From Olsenella porci (GTDB taxonomy: Bacteria; Actinomycetota; Coriobacteriia; Coriobacteriales; Atopobiaceae): a stretch of 64,000 nucleotides of DNA. The translations under genes and the position numbers were made by a program. Location of the stretch: contig NZ_VUNC01000008.1 in NCBI RefSeq assembly GCF_009695875.1, positions 1-64,000 of the forward strand. Direction: 5' to 3'. The notes below the pieces were generated by a model, which made no database searches, was not told the DNA's origin, and was given only the letters and a program-made list of their open reading frames with translations. Every line of letters starts with the position of its first letter. The first letter of the stretch is position 1. Below, piece after piece: positions 42,443-50,268 of the stretch.

Positions 42443-43039
42443 ATGCTCAACACGAATCGCTTCGTCACCATCGGTCTCGCCTTCGCACTGGCCGCCTCTC
42501 CTCTCGCCCTCACGGCCTGCGGCGGCTCCAGCTCCTCTGACTCCGCAAGCGCGGCTGCCGAGTCCACTGACTCCGATAGCACCGCGACCGAGGAGGCAAC
42601 CGCAGACAGCGCCGCGTCGAGCGACTCCACGGCCGCCGATAGCTCCGCGAGCAGCTCCGCCGGCCAGAGCTACTCCATCTCCACGAGCGAGATTACCGAG
42701 GCTTACATGGGTGCCTCCGAGGCAGGCGAGACCGTCTACTACGTGGGCAATGACGACGGCTCCAAGACCGGCATCTTCTTCCTCGACGCTGACAACCAGG
42801 CTAACGTGAGCTTCATGGGTCCCGCCACCGTGACGCAGCAGGATGGCGAGAACCTCGTCACCATCACCGACGAGCTCTCCGGCAACACCCTCACCTTCGG
42901 AGTTGCCAAGAACGATGACGGCACCATCACCATCGACATGGGCAACGAGCTCGGCAAGGCAACCCTCGCCCAGACTGACATTGCCGAGACGGTCGACGCC
43001 ATCAAGACCATCCAGGCCAACTCCACGTCGATTCAGTAG
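42443..43039 (+). CDS. Lipoprotein with Ser/Ala-rich linker
   Basis: A 198-residue exported lipoprotein: a signal peptide ending in the lipobox L-T-A-C-G-G, then a serine/alanine/threonine/glutamate/aspartate-rich linker to about residue 75 (SSSSDSASAAAESTDSDS type), then a compact beta-rich domain ('YYVGNDDGSKTGIFFLDADNQANVSFMGPATV', 'LTFGVAKNDDGTITIDMG'). The family is not recognised. The ATG follows a GAAAGGAATCGCA site. It is monocistronic, behind regulatory site E and before a strong terminator, so it is probably a member of the LuxR-linked regulon. Confidence 0.8.
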   Translation: MLNTNRFVTIGLAFALAASPLALTACGGSSSSDSASAAAESTDSDSTATEEATADSAASSDSTAADSSASSSAGQSYSISTSEITEAYMGASEAGETVYYVGNDDGSKTGIFFLDADNQANVSFMGPATVTQQDGENLVTITDELSGNTLTFGVAKNDDGTITIDMGNELGKATLAQTDIAETVDAIKTIQANSTSIQ

Positions 43040-43084
43040 GCTCTTTCCTACGCCCTTTCTCACCCCCTGGCCTTCCCAGGCCTT

Positions 43085-43125
43085 GACCCCCGGACGAACT
43101 CGACTCGTCCGGGGGTCGTCTTTTG
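43085..43125 (+). terminator. Terminator after the lipoprotein gene
   Basis: A perfect 13-bp stem, GACCCCCGGACGA (43085-43097) and TCGTCCGGGGGTC (43105-43117), followed by GTCTTTTG. Confidence 0.85.
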
Positions 43126-43227
43126 TAACAAGGTAGGACGCTCTGGGTGGGCAGGCTAACGGCACCTCTCACACTGGTGGGGCGTCTGCCAAGCGTGGCG
43201 CGGCTCCGCCCGGAAGTGTGCCGTCTT

Positions 43228-43324
43228 GCGGGATCTCGCAAACAGCCATATTTGGTCAAATGCGAAGTCGCAAATCGCCAGAAATGGCTAAACGCGAAAT
43301 CGCAAACGGCCAAAAATGGCGGTT
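43228..43324. repeat. Three tandem 32-33 bp imperfect repeats
   Basis: Units at 43228-43260, 43261-43292 and 43293-43324 share the pattern GCGAAnTCGCAAA-nn-GCCAnAAATGGC-nAAA. The second and third are most alike. Each unit contains a GCCA-n-AAATGGC-type partial palindrome and a TCGCAAA word, which recurs inverted as TTTGCGA just after unit three. They lie between the lipoprotein terminator and the convergent PNPOx gene. Function is unknown. Confidence 0.6.
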
Positions 43325-43482
43325 TGCGACGCGGCAGGGGAGGGGAACGTGAGTCCCAAAGCGTCAAAACGAGATCCGCCTAGCCCTTGTCGGCAAAGTT
43401 TCGGATCTGCATCGTGACTCTGTCGGGCGAGGTGTGGAAATGGGCCTCTCGTATTGCGCGGTAATCTCGCCTGTTGTAGGTC

Positions 43483-43998
43483 CTACTCGCCCAGGTCAAG
43501 CCACTGACGTGCGTCGAACCCGCGCTTTCGTAGGGCGCTGCACAGGTAGTCGATGCGCAAGGGCGTCACCTCGATCAGGTGAAGCCGCGTGCGCATGCGC
43601 TCGAGCGACTCGCCGGTGAGTCCCCTCGCCTCCGCCGCTCGCCCGTACTCCTCTCGCATGGGGTCGACAATCTCTGCGGTACCCGTGACCTGCACACTCT
43701 CGAGCTTTCCAAAGTCGCACGAGGGGTTGAATACAGAAAGGCACACGCTTCGATTCTCCTTCAGGGCGTGGAACTTGAGGCCACCCTCGGAGAAGATCCA
43801 GAACCTTCCGTTTCGGTACGAGTATTCGAGTGGGGTGCAGCGGACGAGGTCGCTCGATGCCGTTGCCAGGGCGCAGACATCGTGCGTGCCGAGAAACGCG
43901 TCAATTGCCTGTCGCAGCTCCTCTTCGGGCATGCGGGCGGAAGCGGACTCTCGCTTTGTCCAGTAGCGTGCCGCCTCGTCAAACTCCTCTGGTGTCAT
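43483..43998 (-). CDS. Pyridoxamine 5'-phosphate oxidase-fold flavoprotein
   Basis: A 171-residue protein of the split-barrel PNPOx-like family. 'FLGTHDVCALATASSDLVRCTPLEYSYRNGRFWIFSEGGLKFHALKENRSVCLSVF' is the FMN-binding strand pattern, and 'VQVTGTAEIVDP' the following strands. An N-terminal helical extension ('EEFDEAARYWTKRESASARMPEEELRQAI') is common in members found near anaerobic reductases. These proteins bind FMN, F420 or haem; the substrate cannot be told here. The ATG follows AAGGGGCTGGCA. It is monocistronic, on the same strand as the FAD reductase downstream of a terminator. Confidence 0.85.
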   Translation of the reverse strand: MTPEEFDEAARYWTKRESASARMPEEELRQAIDAFLGTHDVCALATASSDLVRCTPLEYSYRNGRFWIFSEGGLKFHALKENRSVCLSVFNPSCDFGKLESVQVTGTAEIVDPMREEYGRAAEARGLTGESLERMRTRLHLIEVTPLRIDYLCSALRKRGFDARQWLDLGE

Positions 43999-44139
43999 TG
44001 CCAGCCCCTTCCATCGCTGTCCTCCGGTTTCGGACGGGCGTCTCGCGCCAGCCCGATGCGTCTATTCCGTCCCATGGTATGCGTCTCGTATCCCCGTCGT
44101 ACGTTTCGGGAGGGCAGGGGAGAGAGACCCCACAACGTA

Positions 44140-44172
44140 GGGCGGGACGCACCCATCTGGGACGTCCCGCCC
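44140..44172 (-). terminator. Terminator of the FAD/Fe-S reductase gene
   Basis: A perfect 10-bp stem, GGGCGGGACG (44140-44149) and CGTCCCGCCC (44163-44172), lies downstream of the minus-strand gene ending at 44206 and upstream of the PNPOx gene. Confidence 0.65.
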
Positions 44173-44205
44173 TCTCCTCGTTCGTTCGCTTGCCTACTTG
44201 CTTGC

Positions 44206-46164
44206 CTAGATGTAGAGGTCCATGTCCAGGCTGGTGGCGGCATAGAAGCCGTCACGGATGGCATCGCCGATCTTGCCAAGGCGACGGACGTCTCCCACCA
44301 CACGGGTCTTATCGTGGTAGCGCGCGTCGATGGCGTCGGCGAGCGTGGTGTCGGGGCGCATGCCGAAGGCGTCGATCACGCAATCCGCGTCCAGGTGCTC
44401 GCGAGAGCCGTCGGCGAGCTCGACCGTCACGCCCGTAGCGTCAATGGAGACGACCTTGTTGGAGGTCCGGAGCTCCACCCCACCCTCCTGGAGGCGCCGC
44501 ATGAGCGTGATCTTGTTGATGAAGAAGACGTCCTTGCCGCACTCGGGCAGCATCTCTACCACGGTCACCCTCTTGCCGAGGTCGGCGGTAAGCTCGAGGG
44601 CGCAGTCGAGCCCGGAGGCTCCACCGCCGCAGACGACGACCCTCTCGCCGGTCGCGCGGCTCGTCTCGCGCTCGAAGTCGAGCACAGGGACCACGTTGGC
44701 GCCGTCGAGGCCGGGGATCTTGGGGGCAACGGGCTTTGCTCCGGTGCCGACGACGATTGCGTCGGCGGACTCCAGCAGCGGGTCGTCCGCGCTGACCGCG
44801 TGATTGAGCCTCACATTCACCTTGTACTTGTCGAGCTGCACCCTGTACCACTCGACCAGCTTGCGGATGTTGAGCTTGAAGGAGGCGCTGCTGATGTCCC
44901 CGGCGGTGCCCCCCAGGTGGTCGCGTGCCTCGAGGAGCGTGACGCGGTGCCCCTCGATGGCGGCAACGCGCGCCGCCTCCATCCCCGCGACGCCGCCGCC
45001 CACGACCACGACGTCCTTGGGAGAGTTGGTGCGTGCGACCCTGAAGCGGACCTCCTCCATCGCGGAGGGGTTCACGGCGCAGCTGAGCTTGGTGTGGCTG
45101 TTCCAGATGCGGCCGATGCAGTACTCGTTGCAGCGCAGGCAGGGCCTCACGTCCTCGGGATGGCCCTGCTGCAGCTTGACGGGCAGGTAGGGGTCGGCGA
45201 TGAGCGCGCGGCCAAAGTTCACGAAGTCGACCGTGCCGCTCTCGACGAGCCTGGTCGCGTCGTCCGGGTTGAGGGTGCCTGCCGTGAAGAGGGGAACGCT
45301 CACCGCCTTGCGCGCGGCGTCGCAGACGTAGCTCATGCAGCTCTCTCCCAGGTAGCTGGGAGGGAAGATGTAGTCGAGCGACTCGTAGCAGCCTGCGTCC
45401 ACGTCGAAGGCGTCCACGCCCTCGCGCTCCAGGATCTTGAGCAGGGCGACGGAGTCCTCGATGGTGCGGCCACCGGGGAAGCGGTGGTCGAGCGAGATGC
45501 GGAAGATGACGGGCAGGGCATCGCCCACCGTGTCCTTGATTGCGTGGACGATCTCGACCGGGAAGCGGGCGAAGCCCTCCGGGGTGCCGCCATACTCGTC
45601 GGTACGGTGGTTCCATACCGGGCTCATGAACTGGTCGATGAGGTAGCCTGCGTGGGCGTGCACCTCGATTGCGTCGTAGCCCGCGTCACGTGCGACGCCG
45701 GCGGCAAAGCGGAAGCCATCCATGATGCCGGCGATCTCGTCCTTGGTGAGCGCGTGGCACTTGACGCTCGGGTCAAAGACCGAGGGCGTGTCGGACGACG
45801 AGATCGGCGGGTTGCCAAAGGTGTCCGGGAACGCGTTACGGCCCGTGCCGGGACTTATCTGGCACACGATCTTGGCACCGTAGCGATGGACCCCATCGCA
45901 GACGGACGTGAGCGAGGGCAGAACGGTGAAGGAGTCAAGGTAACCCTCCATCGAGCCCTGGGCGACCTTCGCGTTGAGCATCTGGCAGCCCATGAAGATG
46001 ACGCCGGTGCCGCCCTTGGCTCGCTCGATGAAGTAGTCGACCTCCTGCTCGTCCTTCCTGCCGTTTGTGAAGGCGGAGTTGGTGCCCATCGGGCTCATTC
46101 CGATGCGGTTCTTGACCCGCATCCTGCCGACGGAAAACGGAGTGAACAGTGCGCTGTGGTCCAT
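44206..46164 (-). CDS. Old-yellow-enzyme type FMN/FAD/4Fe-4S reductase
   Basis: A 652-residue enzyme. Residues 1-330 form an FMN-binding TIM barrel of the old yellow enzyme family (MSPMGTNSAF start; 'AIEVHAHAGYLIDQFMSPVWNHRTDEYGG' active-site segment). A cysteine cluster 'CLRCNEYC...C' at about 340-360 would bind a 4Fe-4S cluster. Residues from about 385 form an FAD/NAD(P)H domain (VVVVGGGVAGMEAARVAAIEGHRVTLLEARDHLGG). This is the architecture of 2,4-dienoyl-CoA reductase, 2-enoate reductase and bile-acid BaiCD/BaiH enzymes. It probably reduces activated C=C bonds of an unsaturated acid, steroid or flavonoid. It is divergent from a TetR regulator, with alternating half-sites in the gap. Confidence 0.9.
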   Translation of the reverse strand: MDHSALFTPFSVGRMRVKNRIGMSPMGTNSAFTNGRKDEQEVDYFIERAKGGTGVIFMGCQMLNAKVAQGSMEGYLDSFTVLPSLTSVCDGVHRYGAKIVCQISPGTGRNAFPDTFGNPPISSSDTPSVFDPSVKCHALTKDEIAGIMDGFRFAAGVARDAGYDAIEVHAHAGYLIDQFMSPVWNHRTDEYGGTPEGFARFPVEIVHAIKDTVGDALPVIFRISLDHRFPGGRTIEDSVALLKILEREGVDAFDVDAGCYESLDYIFPPSYLGESCMSYVCDAARKAVSVPLFTAGTLNPDDATRLVESGTVDFVNFGRALIADPYLPVKLQQGHPEDVRPCLRCNEYCIGRIWNSHTKLSCAVNPSAMEEVRFRVARTNSPKDVVVVGGGVAGMEAARVAAIEGHRVTLLEARDHLGGTAGDISSASFKLNIRKLVEWYRVQLDKYKVNVRLNHAVSADDPLLESADAIVVGTGAKPVAPKIPGLDGANVVPVLDFERETSRATGERVVVCGGGASGLDCALELTADLGKRVTVVEMLPECGKDVFFINKITLMRRLQEGGVELRTSNKVVSIDATGVTVELADGSREHLDADCVIDAFGMRPDTTLADAIDARYHDKTRVVGDVRRLGKIGDAIRDGFYAATSLDMDLYI

Positions 46165-46524
46165 GCTTTCCCCTCTCCTCGGGATATCGCGACCTTGTGG
46201 TGCGACTTGGCGCTGACATGATGACGACGTTGTCCCATCGTCAGATGGCTTGCCCCCTGCCTGCCCTGGCGTGCGACGGCATGCAACCTTCGTCCCCGTT
46301 GGCGCATCGGTGTATGACTATAGTAAGGGAAGACCTTACCCAAGTAAGTTCAGGATGCTGATATTCTCTTGCCGGCACACGCGACGTCGTGGTCGTTCGC
46401 ACATAATCATGAGGGCGGCATGGTCGCGGCGACTGCGGCGCGCTCATGCGAGCCCTTCTCACTGCGTTGGAACGACGCTGGTGCGAAGCTGTTGGTTGGT
46501 AATCGTCTGAGCTTTGGAGGGGCA
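46165..46524. other. Divergent intergenic region between the reductase and TetR genes
   Basis: About 360 bp that must hold both promoters and the operator listed separately. The open frame running into the TetR gene from 46369 lacks TetR similarity before 46525 and a ribosome binding site, so I treat it as non-coding. Confidence 0.5.
46323..46348. promoter_or_regulatory. Candidate TetR operator with three alternating half-sites
   Basis: GTAAGG (46323-46328), CCTTAC (46334-46339) and GTAAG (46344-46348) form two overlapping inverted repeats, GTAAGG-5-CCTTAC and CTTAC-CCAA-GTAAG. The site lies in the gap between the divergent reductase and TetR genes. Confidence 0.6.
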
Positions 46525-47100
46525 TTGGACAGGCAGCAAATCCAAGAGACTGCGCTCTCGCTCTTCAAGGAGCGCGGGTACTCCAACGTCACGGTCCAGG
46601 ACGTCTGCGACGCCTGTGGCATCAGCAAGCCGACCTTCTACAGCCGCTTCCACTCCAAGGACGACATCATCGTCAACCTCTACGATGGCGTGTCAGAGCG
46701 CCTTGGGGACCAGCTTGGAGAGCTCATTGGAACGACGAGCGCGTGGGAACAGCTGCTCATCTGCTATGACACCATAGCCGACGAGACCGAGGGCGCTGGC
46801 GAGGAGCTCATGCGGCGCATGCTCATCACCAACCTGCGCGAGGACCACCACAGCCTGGACGAGCGACCCTATCTCAGCCGCACCATGACCTCGATCATCG
46901 AGCGTGGCCAGGCCAGCGGGGAGTTTGACAACCCTTCCGACGCCAGGCAGCTCCGCGAGGCGACGGACCGTATGTTCACGGGCTACTTCTGCTACTGGTG
47001 CATCAGCCGTGGGTTGCTCGATTGGCGCGTTGCCTTTAGGAAGAGCCTCGCCGCGGTTCTCGGCGTGCGCGGCGTGGGCCCGGGGGGAGCGCGGGACTGA
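46525..47100 (+). CDS. TetR-family transcriptional regulator
   Basis: A 191-residue protein. The N-terminal helix-turn-helix 'RQQIQETALSLFKERGYSNVTVQDVCDACGISKPTFYSRFHSKDDIIVNLYD' is classic TetR. The C-terminal helical domain (about 60-180) would bind the ligand. I chose TTG 46525, behind GGAGG with 5 nt spacing, because residues before it are unlike TetR. It is divergent from the FAD/Fe-S reductase and probably represses it until an unsaturated substrate appears; this regulatory link is inferred from gene order and the half-sites in the shared gap. Confidence 0.85.
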   Translation: MDRQQIQETALSLFKERGYSNVTVQDVCDACGISKPTFYSRFHSKDDIIVNLYDGVSERLGDQLGELIGTTSAWEQLLICYDTIADETEGAGEELMRRMLITNLREDHHSLDERPYLSRTMTSIIERGQASGEFDNPSDARQLREATDRMFTGYFCYWCISRGLLDWRVAFRKSLAAVLGVRGVGPGGARD

Positions 47101-47307
47101 GGGTCCTGCCCTGCGATCGCAGTGCTTGCCTCCTTGCGTATGCCGCCAGACAGCGCACCGGACTGCACGGGCATGGTCATTCCGCGTCCGGGCGCGTTGG
47201 CAGCTCGTTCGCGGAACGGTCACCGCGCCCCACTCGAGCGTATCCGATAATTCCATCGGATGAATCACCCTCGCCCCACGCCCGCCGCGCGATCGCCTTG
47301 GTCCGCG

Positions 47308-47490
47308 GTGCGAGCAAGCCCCGCTGGCGTTGACGCCACCTTGGACACCTCCGGCAACCAGTACATGATGGTCAACGCCATCCGCAGCCTCAAGTTCCAC
47401 GGGACCTTCCTGCCGGTCGCGGCGGCCGGCTGCATCGACCACTTCGACGTGGGTGGCGACATCATGATGCCCATGCGCACTCCGGAGTGG
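47308..47490 (+). pseudogene. Fragment of a zinc-type alcohol dehydrogenase
   Basis: About 60 residues, 'AGVDATLDTSGNQYMMVNAIRSLKFHGTFLPVAAAGCIDHFDVGGDIMM', match the Rossmann-fold part of medium-chain dehydrogenases ('GADxVxDxSGNxxxxxxAxxxLxxxGTxVxVG'). The N-terminal catalytic zinc domain and the GxGxxG loop are missing, and the frame ends soon after. It is a decayed remnant at the edge of a gene-poor zone. Confidence 0.45.
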
Positions 47491-48265
47491 TTTCCCGTGA
47501 AGTCTAAGAAGGGGAAGAGGCCGTCACTCCTCTTTCTTCCCGGAGCCTCATCGAGGTGAGTCCCGTGCGGACCTGGCTCCTGGCATTAGCAATCGACCCA
47601 TGGCGGCAACTCGCCCGCGGGATGTGCCTGCGCGGGGAGCCTTCTGCCACCAGCAGGGAGCGGCTATAGATCTCCAGGCCGTCTATCCGCCCAAGCGCCG
47701 GGACGACTCTCTCGCCCGACGGTCGCCCGGCCTCCCGGGGCGCACGCGCGAGCGAGCTCCTGCCGGTCGGAGCCTAAGGACGGGGATAGCCGGAGGGCAA
47801 ACGCGGCGAGAGCGCCCCCCGGAACAGCTGCTACCCGCCGCGCCCCTGCCGTGCACGTCCGGTGGAGGCGGGCATCGTCAACGGTCGGATCATGGCAGCC
47901 AGGTCCCGATGTGAGCGACCCCCCTGCCCCCGAGCTGAGGGCAGTCCCCCGTTCGACCAGTCGGCGGACCATCGGTCCCCGGCCTTGGCGAGAGACGCCC
48001 GACATGAGCGCTCAAGTCTGGCTTCCCCTGCCATTTGGGCCTGAGGCGGCGGCGGGATGGCAAGGAACTCCCGAGGTGTGCGCGCACATCGGGAGACCTC
48101 TGCAATCGAGGTTGCGGCTGCGGCGACCGTCGGGCATGCCGCCTGGGCAGACGCCGGGCCGTCTCGGCCCGTCGCCGACGGCCCGCCCTCCAGGCCGCCC
48201 GCGTCGGGCTCCCGCCGCCACCCCGCCCGCCGTCCAGGGGAGCGCGCCCCCTGCCGACTCTCAAA
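47491..48265. other. Gene-poor, GC-rich stretch containing repeat copy 1
   Basis: Nearly 800 bp without a convincing gene. Frames on both strands give arginine/proline-rich translations typical of non-coding GC-rich DNA. The only clear structure is the 179-bp repeat at 47588-47766; the rest shows scattered short GC-rich palindromes. Confidence 0.45.
47588..47766 (+). repeat. 179-bp direct repeat, copy 1
   Basis: This is aligned without gaps to 49932-50110, with roughly one mismatch in nine bases by eye. Both copies begin AGCAATCGACCCATGGC and end CTGCCGG, and both include the identical word CGGGGCGCACGCGCGAGCGAG. The two copies bracket the DUF234 ATPase gene. No transposase frame is visible in the repeat. 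Confidence 0.75.
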
Positions 48266-48302
48266 TTGTATGATTACGAGTAGTATGAACGTAATCATAC
48301 AA
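48266..48302. promoter_or_regulatory. Perfect 13-bp inverted repeat before the ATPase gene
   Basis: TTGTATGATTACG (48266-48278) and CGTAATCATACAA (48290-48302), 11 bp apart and ending 28 bp before the ATG. It is AT-rich within a very GC-rich zone. It is probably an operator of the ATPase gene, perhaps autoregulatory. Confidence 0.65.
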
Positions 48303-48330
48303 AGAACTCCAAGCGGGGAGGGGAAAGGCC

Positions 48331-49758
48331 ATGTTTGTCGGTCGTGAAAACGAGCTTGCCGAGCTCGAGCGCCTGTACAAAAAGGGCGGATTTCAGATGG
48401 TCGTTCTCTACGGCCGGCGACGGGTTGGCAAGACGGCTCTAACGATGCGGTTTACCCAAGGCAAGCCTACGCTCTCCTTTACTGCGAAGGTCCAGAGTGA
48501 CTCTATGAACCTCGCGGATTTCTCGCTCGCAATATACGGGCACTTTGGCCTCCCACGTGGCGTTGGCTCGTTTGACACGTGGGAGGATGCCCTGCGGTTC
48601 GTGGCGAGCGAAGTGGGAGACCAGCATCTGGTAGTGGTATTCGACGAGTTCCCCTATGCCGCCCAGAGGAATACGGGTCTCGTTTCCACGCTTCAGATCG
48701 CCTGTGATAGGTACTTTTCCGCGACGAACGTATTCATGATTCTTACCGGAAGCAACCAGGGGTTCATGGAAGAGGAGGTTCTGGGGTCTCGGGGGGTCCA
48801 AAGGAGTCTGGGCGAGAAGAACCCGTTGTTTGGTCGCCGTACGGCACAGATTCACCTTGCGCCATTTGGCTATCGCGAGGCGGCGCTCATGCTTCCAGGG
48901 GTGAGCCGCGATGACCTAGTTCGGTACTACGCAACGTTTGGTGGGACTCCGTACTATCTGTCGATGGTCGACCCTGGGGAGAACTTCTTCACCAATGTCG
49001 AGGAGTTGTTCTTTCGCAAGGAGGGCCTGCTCTACGAGGAGCCGCTCATGCTCCTGAGGCAAGAGCTGCGGGAGCCCGCAATCTATAGCTCCATCTTGGA
49101 CGCGATTGCCTCCGGGGCAAACAAGCCGCAGCTAATTGCCGATCGAATAGGTGAGGAGCGGTCTTCCTTGACCAAATATCTGAGGACGCTCGTCGCGATG
49201 CGGCTCGTGGAGAAGCGCGTCCCGTTTGGGGAGAGTAGGGAGAGGTCGCGGAGGGGTATCTACCGAATCAGCGAGCCCGCGTTCTCCTTCTGGTATCGCT
49301 TTGTACAGCCGGAGCTTGACTCAATCGAGATGGATGCAGGGGAGCTGGTCGCCCACGACCTCCTGGGAAGCAGTGACATTCCCACCTACGTCGGACACTG
49401 GTTTGAGGAGATATGCTTGCAATGGGTGGTCGCAGAGGCAAAAGCAGGTGCTCTGCCGTTGCGGCCCGTTCATTTTGGGTCTTGGTGGGGGACTGACCCC
49501 TCGGCTCATGAACAGACTGACATAGACGTCGTTGCCGCGAACGAACGCAGGGGCGAGCTGTTGGTGGGGGAGTGCAAGTGGCGCAATCGGTTCGACGTCC
49601 GACAAGTGGCAAAGGACCTCTCTCACCGTGCGGAGCTGCTGGGGGCGTATGACTCCACGACCTATGCAATCTTCTCGCGCAATCACTTGGATAACGAGCT
49701 CAAGAGAGAGATGGGAGAGGGTTGGTTATTCGTGGACGCCGAGAGGCTGTACGAGTGA
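48331..49758 (+). CDS. AAA-type ATPase with DUF234 nuclease-like C-terminus
   Basis: A 475-residue protein of the archaeal-ATPase/DUF234 family: 'FVGRENELAELERLY', Walker A GRRRVGKT (about residues 28-35), Walker B-like 'LVVVFDEFPY', sensor 'FMILTGSN', a winged-helix region ('KPQLIADRIGEERSSLTKYLRTLVAMRLVEKRVPF'), and a C-terminal DUF234 domain with 'TDIDVVAANERRGELLVGECKW', a D...ExK pattern of PD-(D/E)XK nucleases. Such genes are widespread in accessory regions and their function is not settled; they may be defence or mobile-element proteins. The ATG follows GGGGAGGGGAAAGGCC. The gene is less GC-rich than its surroundings, is flanked by 179-bp direct repeats and has its own palindromic operator candidate. 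Confidence 0.85.
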   Translation: MFVGRENELAELERLYKKGGFQMVVLYGRRRVGKTALTMRFTQGKPTLSFTAKVQSDSMNLADFSLAIYGHFGLPRGVGSFDTWEDALRFVASEVGDQHLVVVFDEFPYAAQRNTGLVSTLQIACDRYFSATNVFMILTGSNQGFMEEEVLGSRGVQRSLGEKNPLFGRRTAQIHLAPFGYREAALMLPGVSRDDLVRYYATFGGTPYYLSMVDPGENFFTNVEELFFRKEGLLYEEPLMLLRQELREPAIYSSILDAIASGANKPQLIADRIGEERSSLTKYLRTLVAMRLVEKRVPFGESRERSRRGIYRISEPAFSFWYRFVQPELDSIEMDAGELVAHDLLGSSDIPTYVGHWFEEICLQWVVAEAKAGALPLRPVHFGSWWGTDPSAHEQTDIDVVAANERRGELLVGECKWRNRFDVRQVAKDLSHRAELLGAYDSTTYAIFSRNHLDNELKREMGEGWLFVDAERLYE

Positions 49759-49931
49759 TGCTCGTCGAACGGTAATCGTCGTCCCACTGCCGCCCTCGTT
49801 GCTTGAAGTACGTGACGTCAATCGCGTCAGCGTTGGACGCTCCTTGTTCCTCGTGGTCTATGAGGGTGGAGACAGTCAGCCTTACCGCTGTCCGGGTGTT
49901 CTGCCGGGTTCAGCGGTGAGGGAGTGGAATC

Positions 49932-50110
49932 AGCAATCGACCCATGGCAGCAACTCGCCCGCGGGGAGTGCCCACGCAGGGAGTCTTCTGCCACCAGCGG
50001 GGAGCGGCTACAAATCGTCAGGCCGTCCACCCGCCCAAACGCCGGGACGCCCCTCTCGCCCGACGGCCGCCCGGCCTCCCGGGGCGCACGCGCGAGCGAG
50101 TCCCTGCCGG
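49932..50110 (+). repeat. 179-bp direct repeat, copy 2
   Basis: Same orientation and length as 47588-47766, 2344 bp apart start to start, with the ATPase gene between the copies. Confidence 0.75.
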
Positions 50111-50150
50111 GGGAGCGCGTGTCGGCGAAGCAAGCCCATGCCGGAGACCT

Positions 50151-50174
50151 CGTCCCGCGCGTACGCGCGGGACG
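50151..50174 (-). terminator. 24-bp perfect palindrome, possible terminator of the dehydrogenase gene
   Basis: CGTCCCGCGCGTACGCGCGGGACG is fully self-complementary, and a wider AGCAAGC/GCTTGCT pairing flanks it. It lies about 95 bp past the stop of the minus-strand dehydrogenase. No T run follows, so the terminator role is tentative. Confidence 0.45.
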
Positions 50175-50268
50175 CGCTTGCTGCCGGCGGGAGGGGTTGG
50201 GGGGAGATCGGGCGGCACTTCTCCCCTGCAGACATCGCGAGACGGGAGGGGGACTTCAAGCACCTCCG

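Larger units (their letters stand above)
49759..50268. other. Gene-poor stretch with repeat copy 2 and a large palindrome
   Basis: No gene is seen. It contains the second 179-bp repeat and a 24-bp perfect palindrome (50151-50174), and ends at the 3' end of the dehydrogenase gene. Confidence 0.45.

Noticed and set aside
43228-43324. A CRISPR reading of the 32-bp tandem repeats
   Set aside because: Only three units, directly abutting, with no spacers between them.
43579-46221. An 880-codon plus-strand open frame opposite the PNPOx and FAD reductase genes
   Set aside because: It is the complement of two clearly recognisable enzymes and its translation has no domain; in high-GC DNA such antisense frames stay open by codon bias.
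47830-48260. Several open frames in the GC-rich stretch before the ATPase
   Set aside because: All six frames give arginine/proline-rich products without motif or ribosome binding site.
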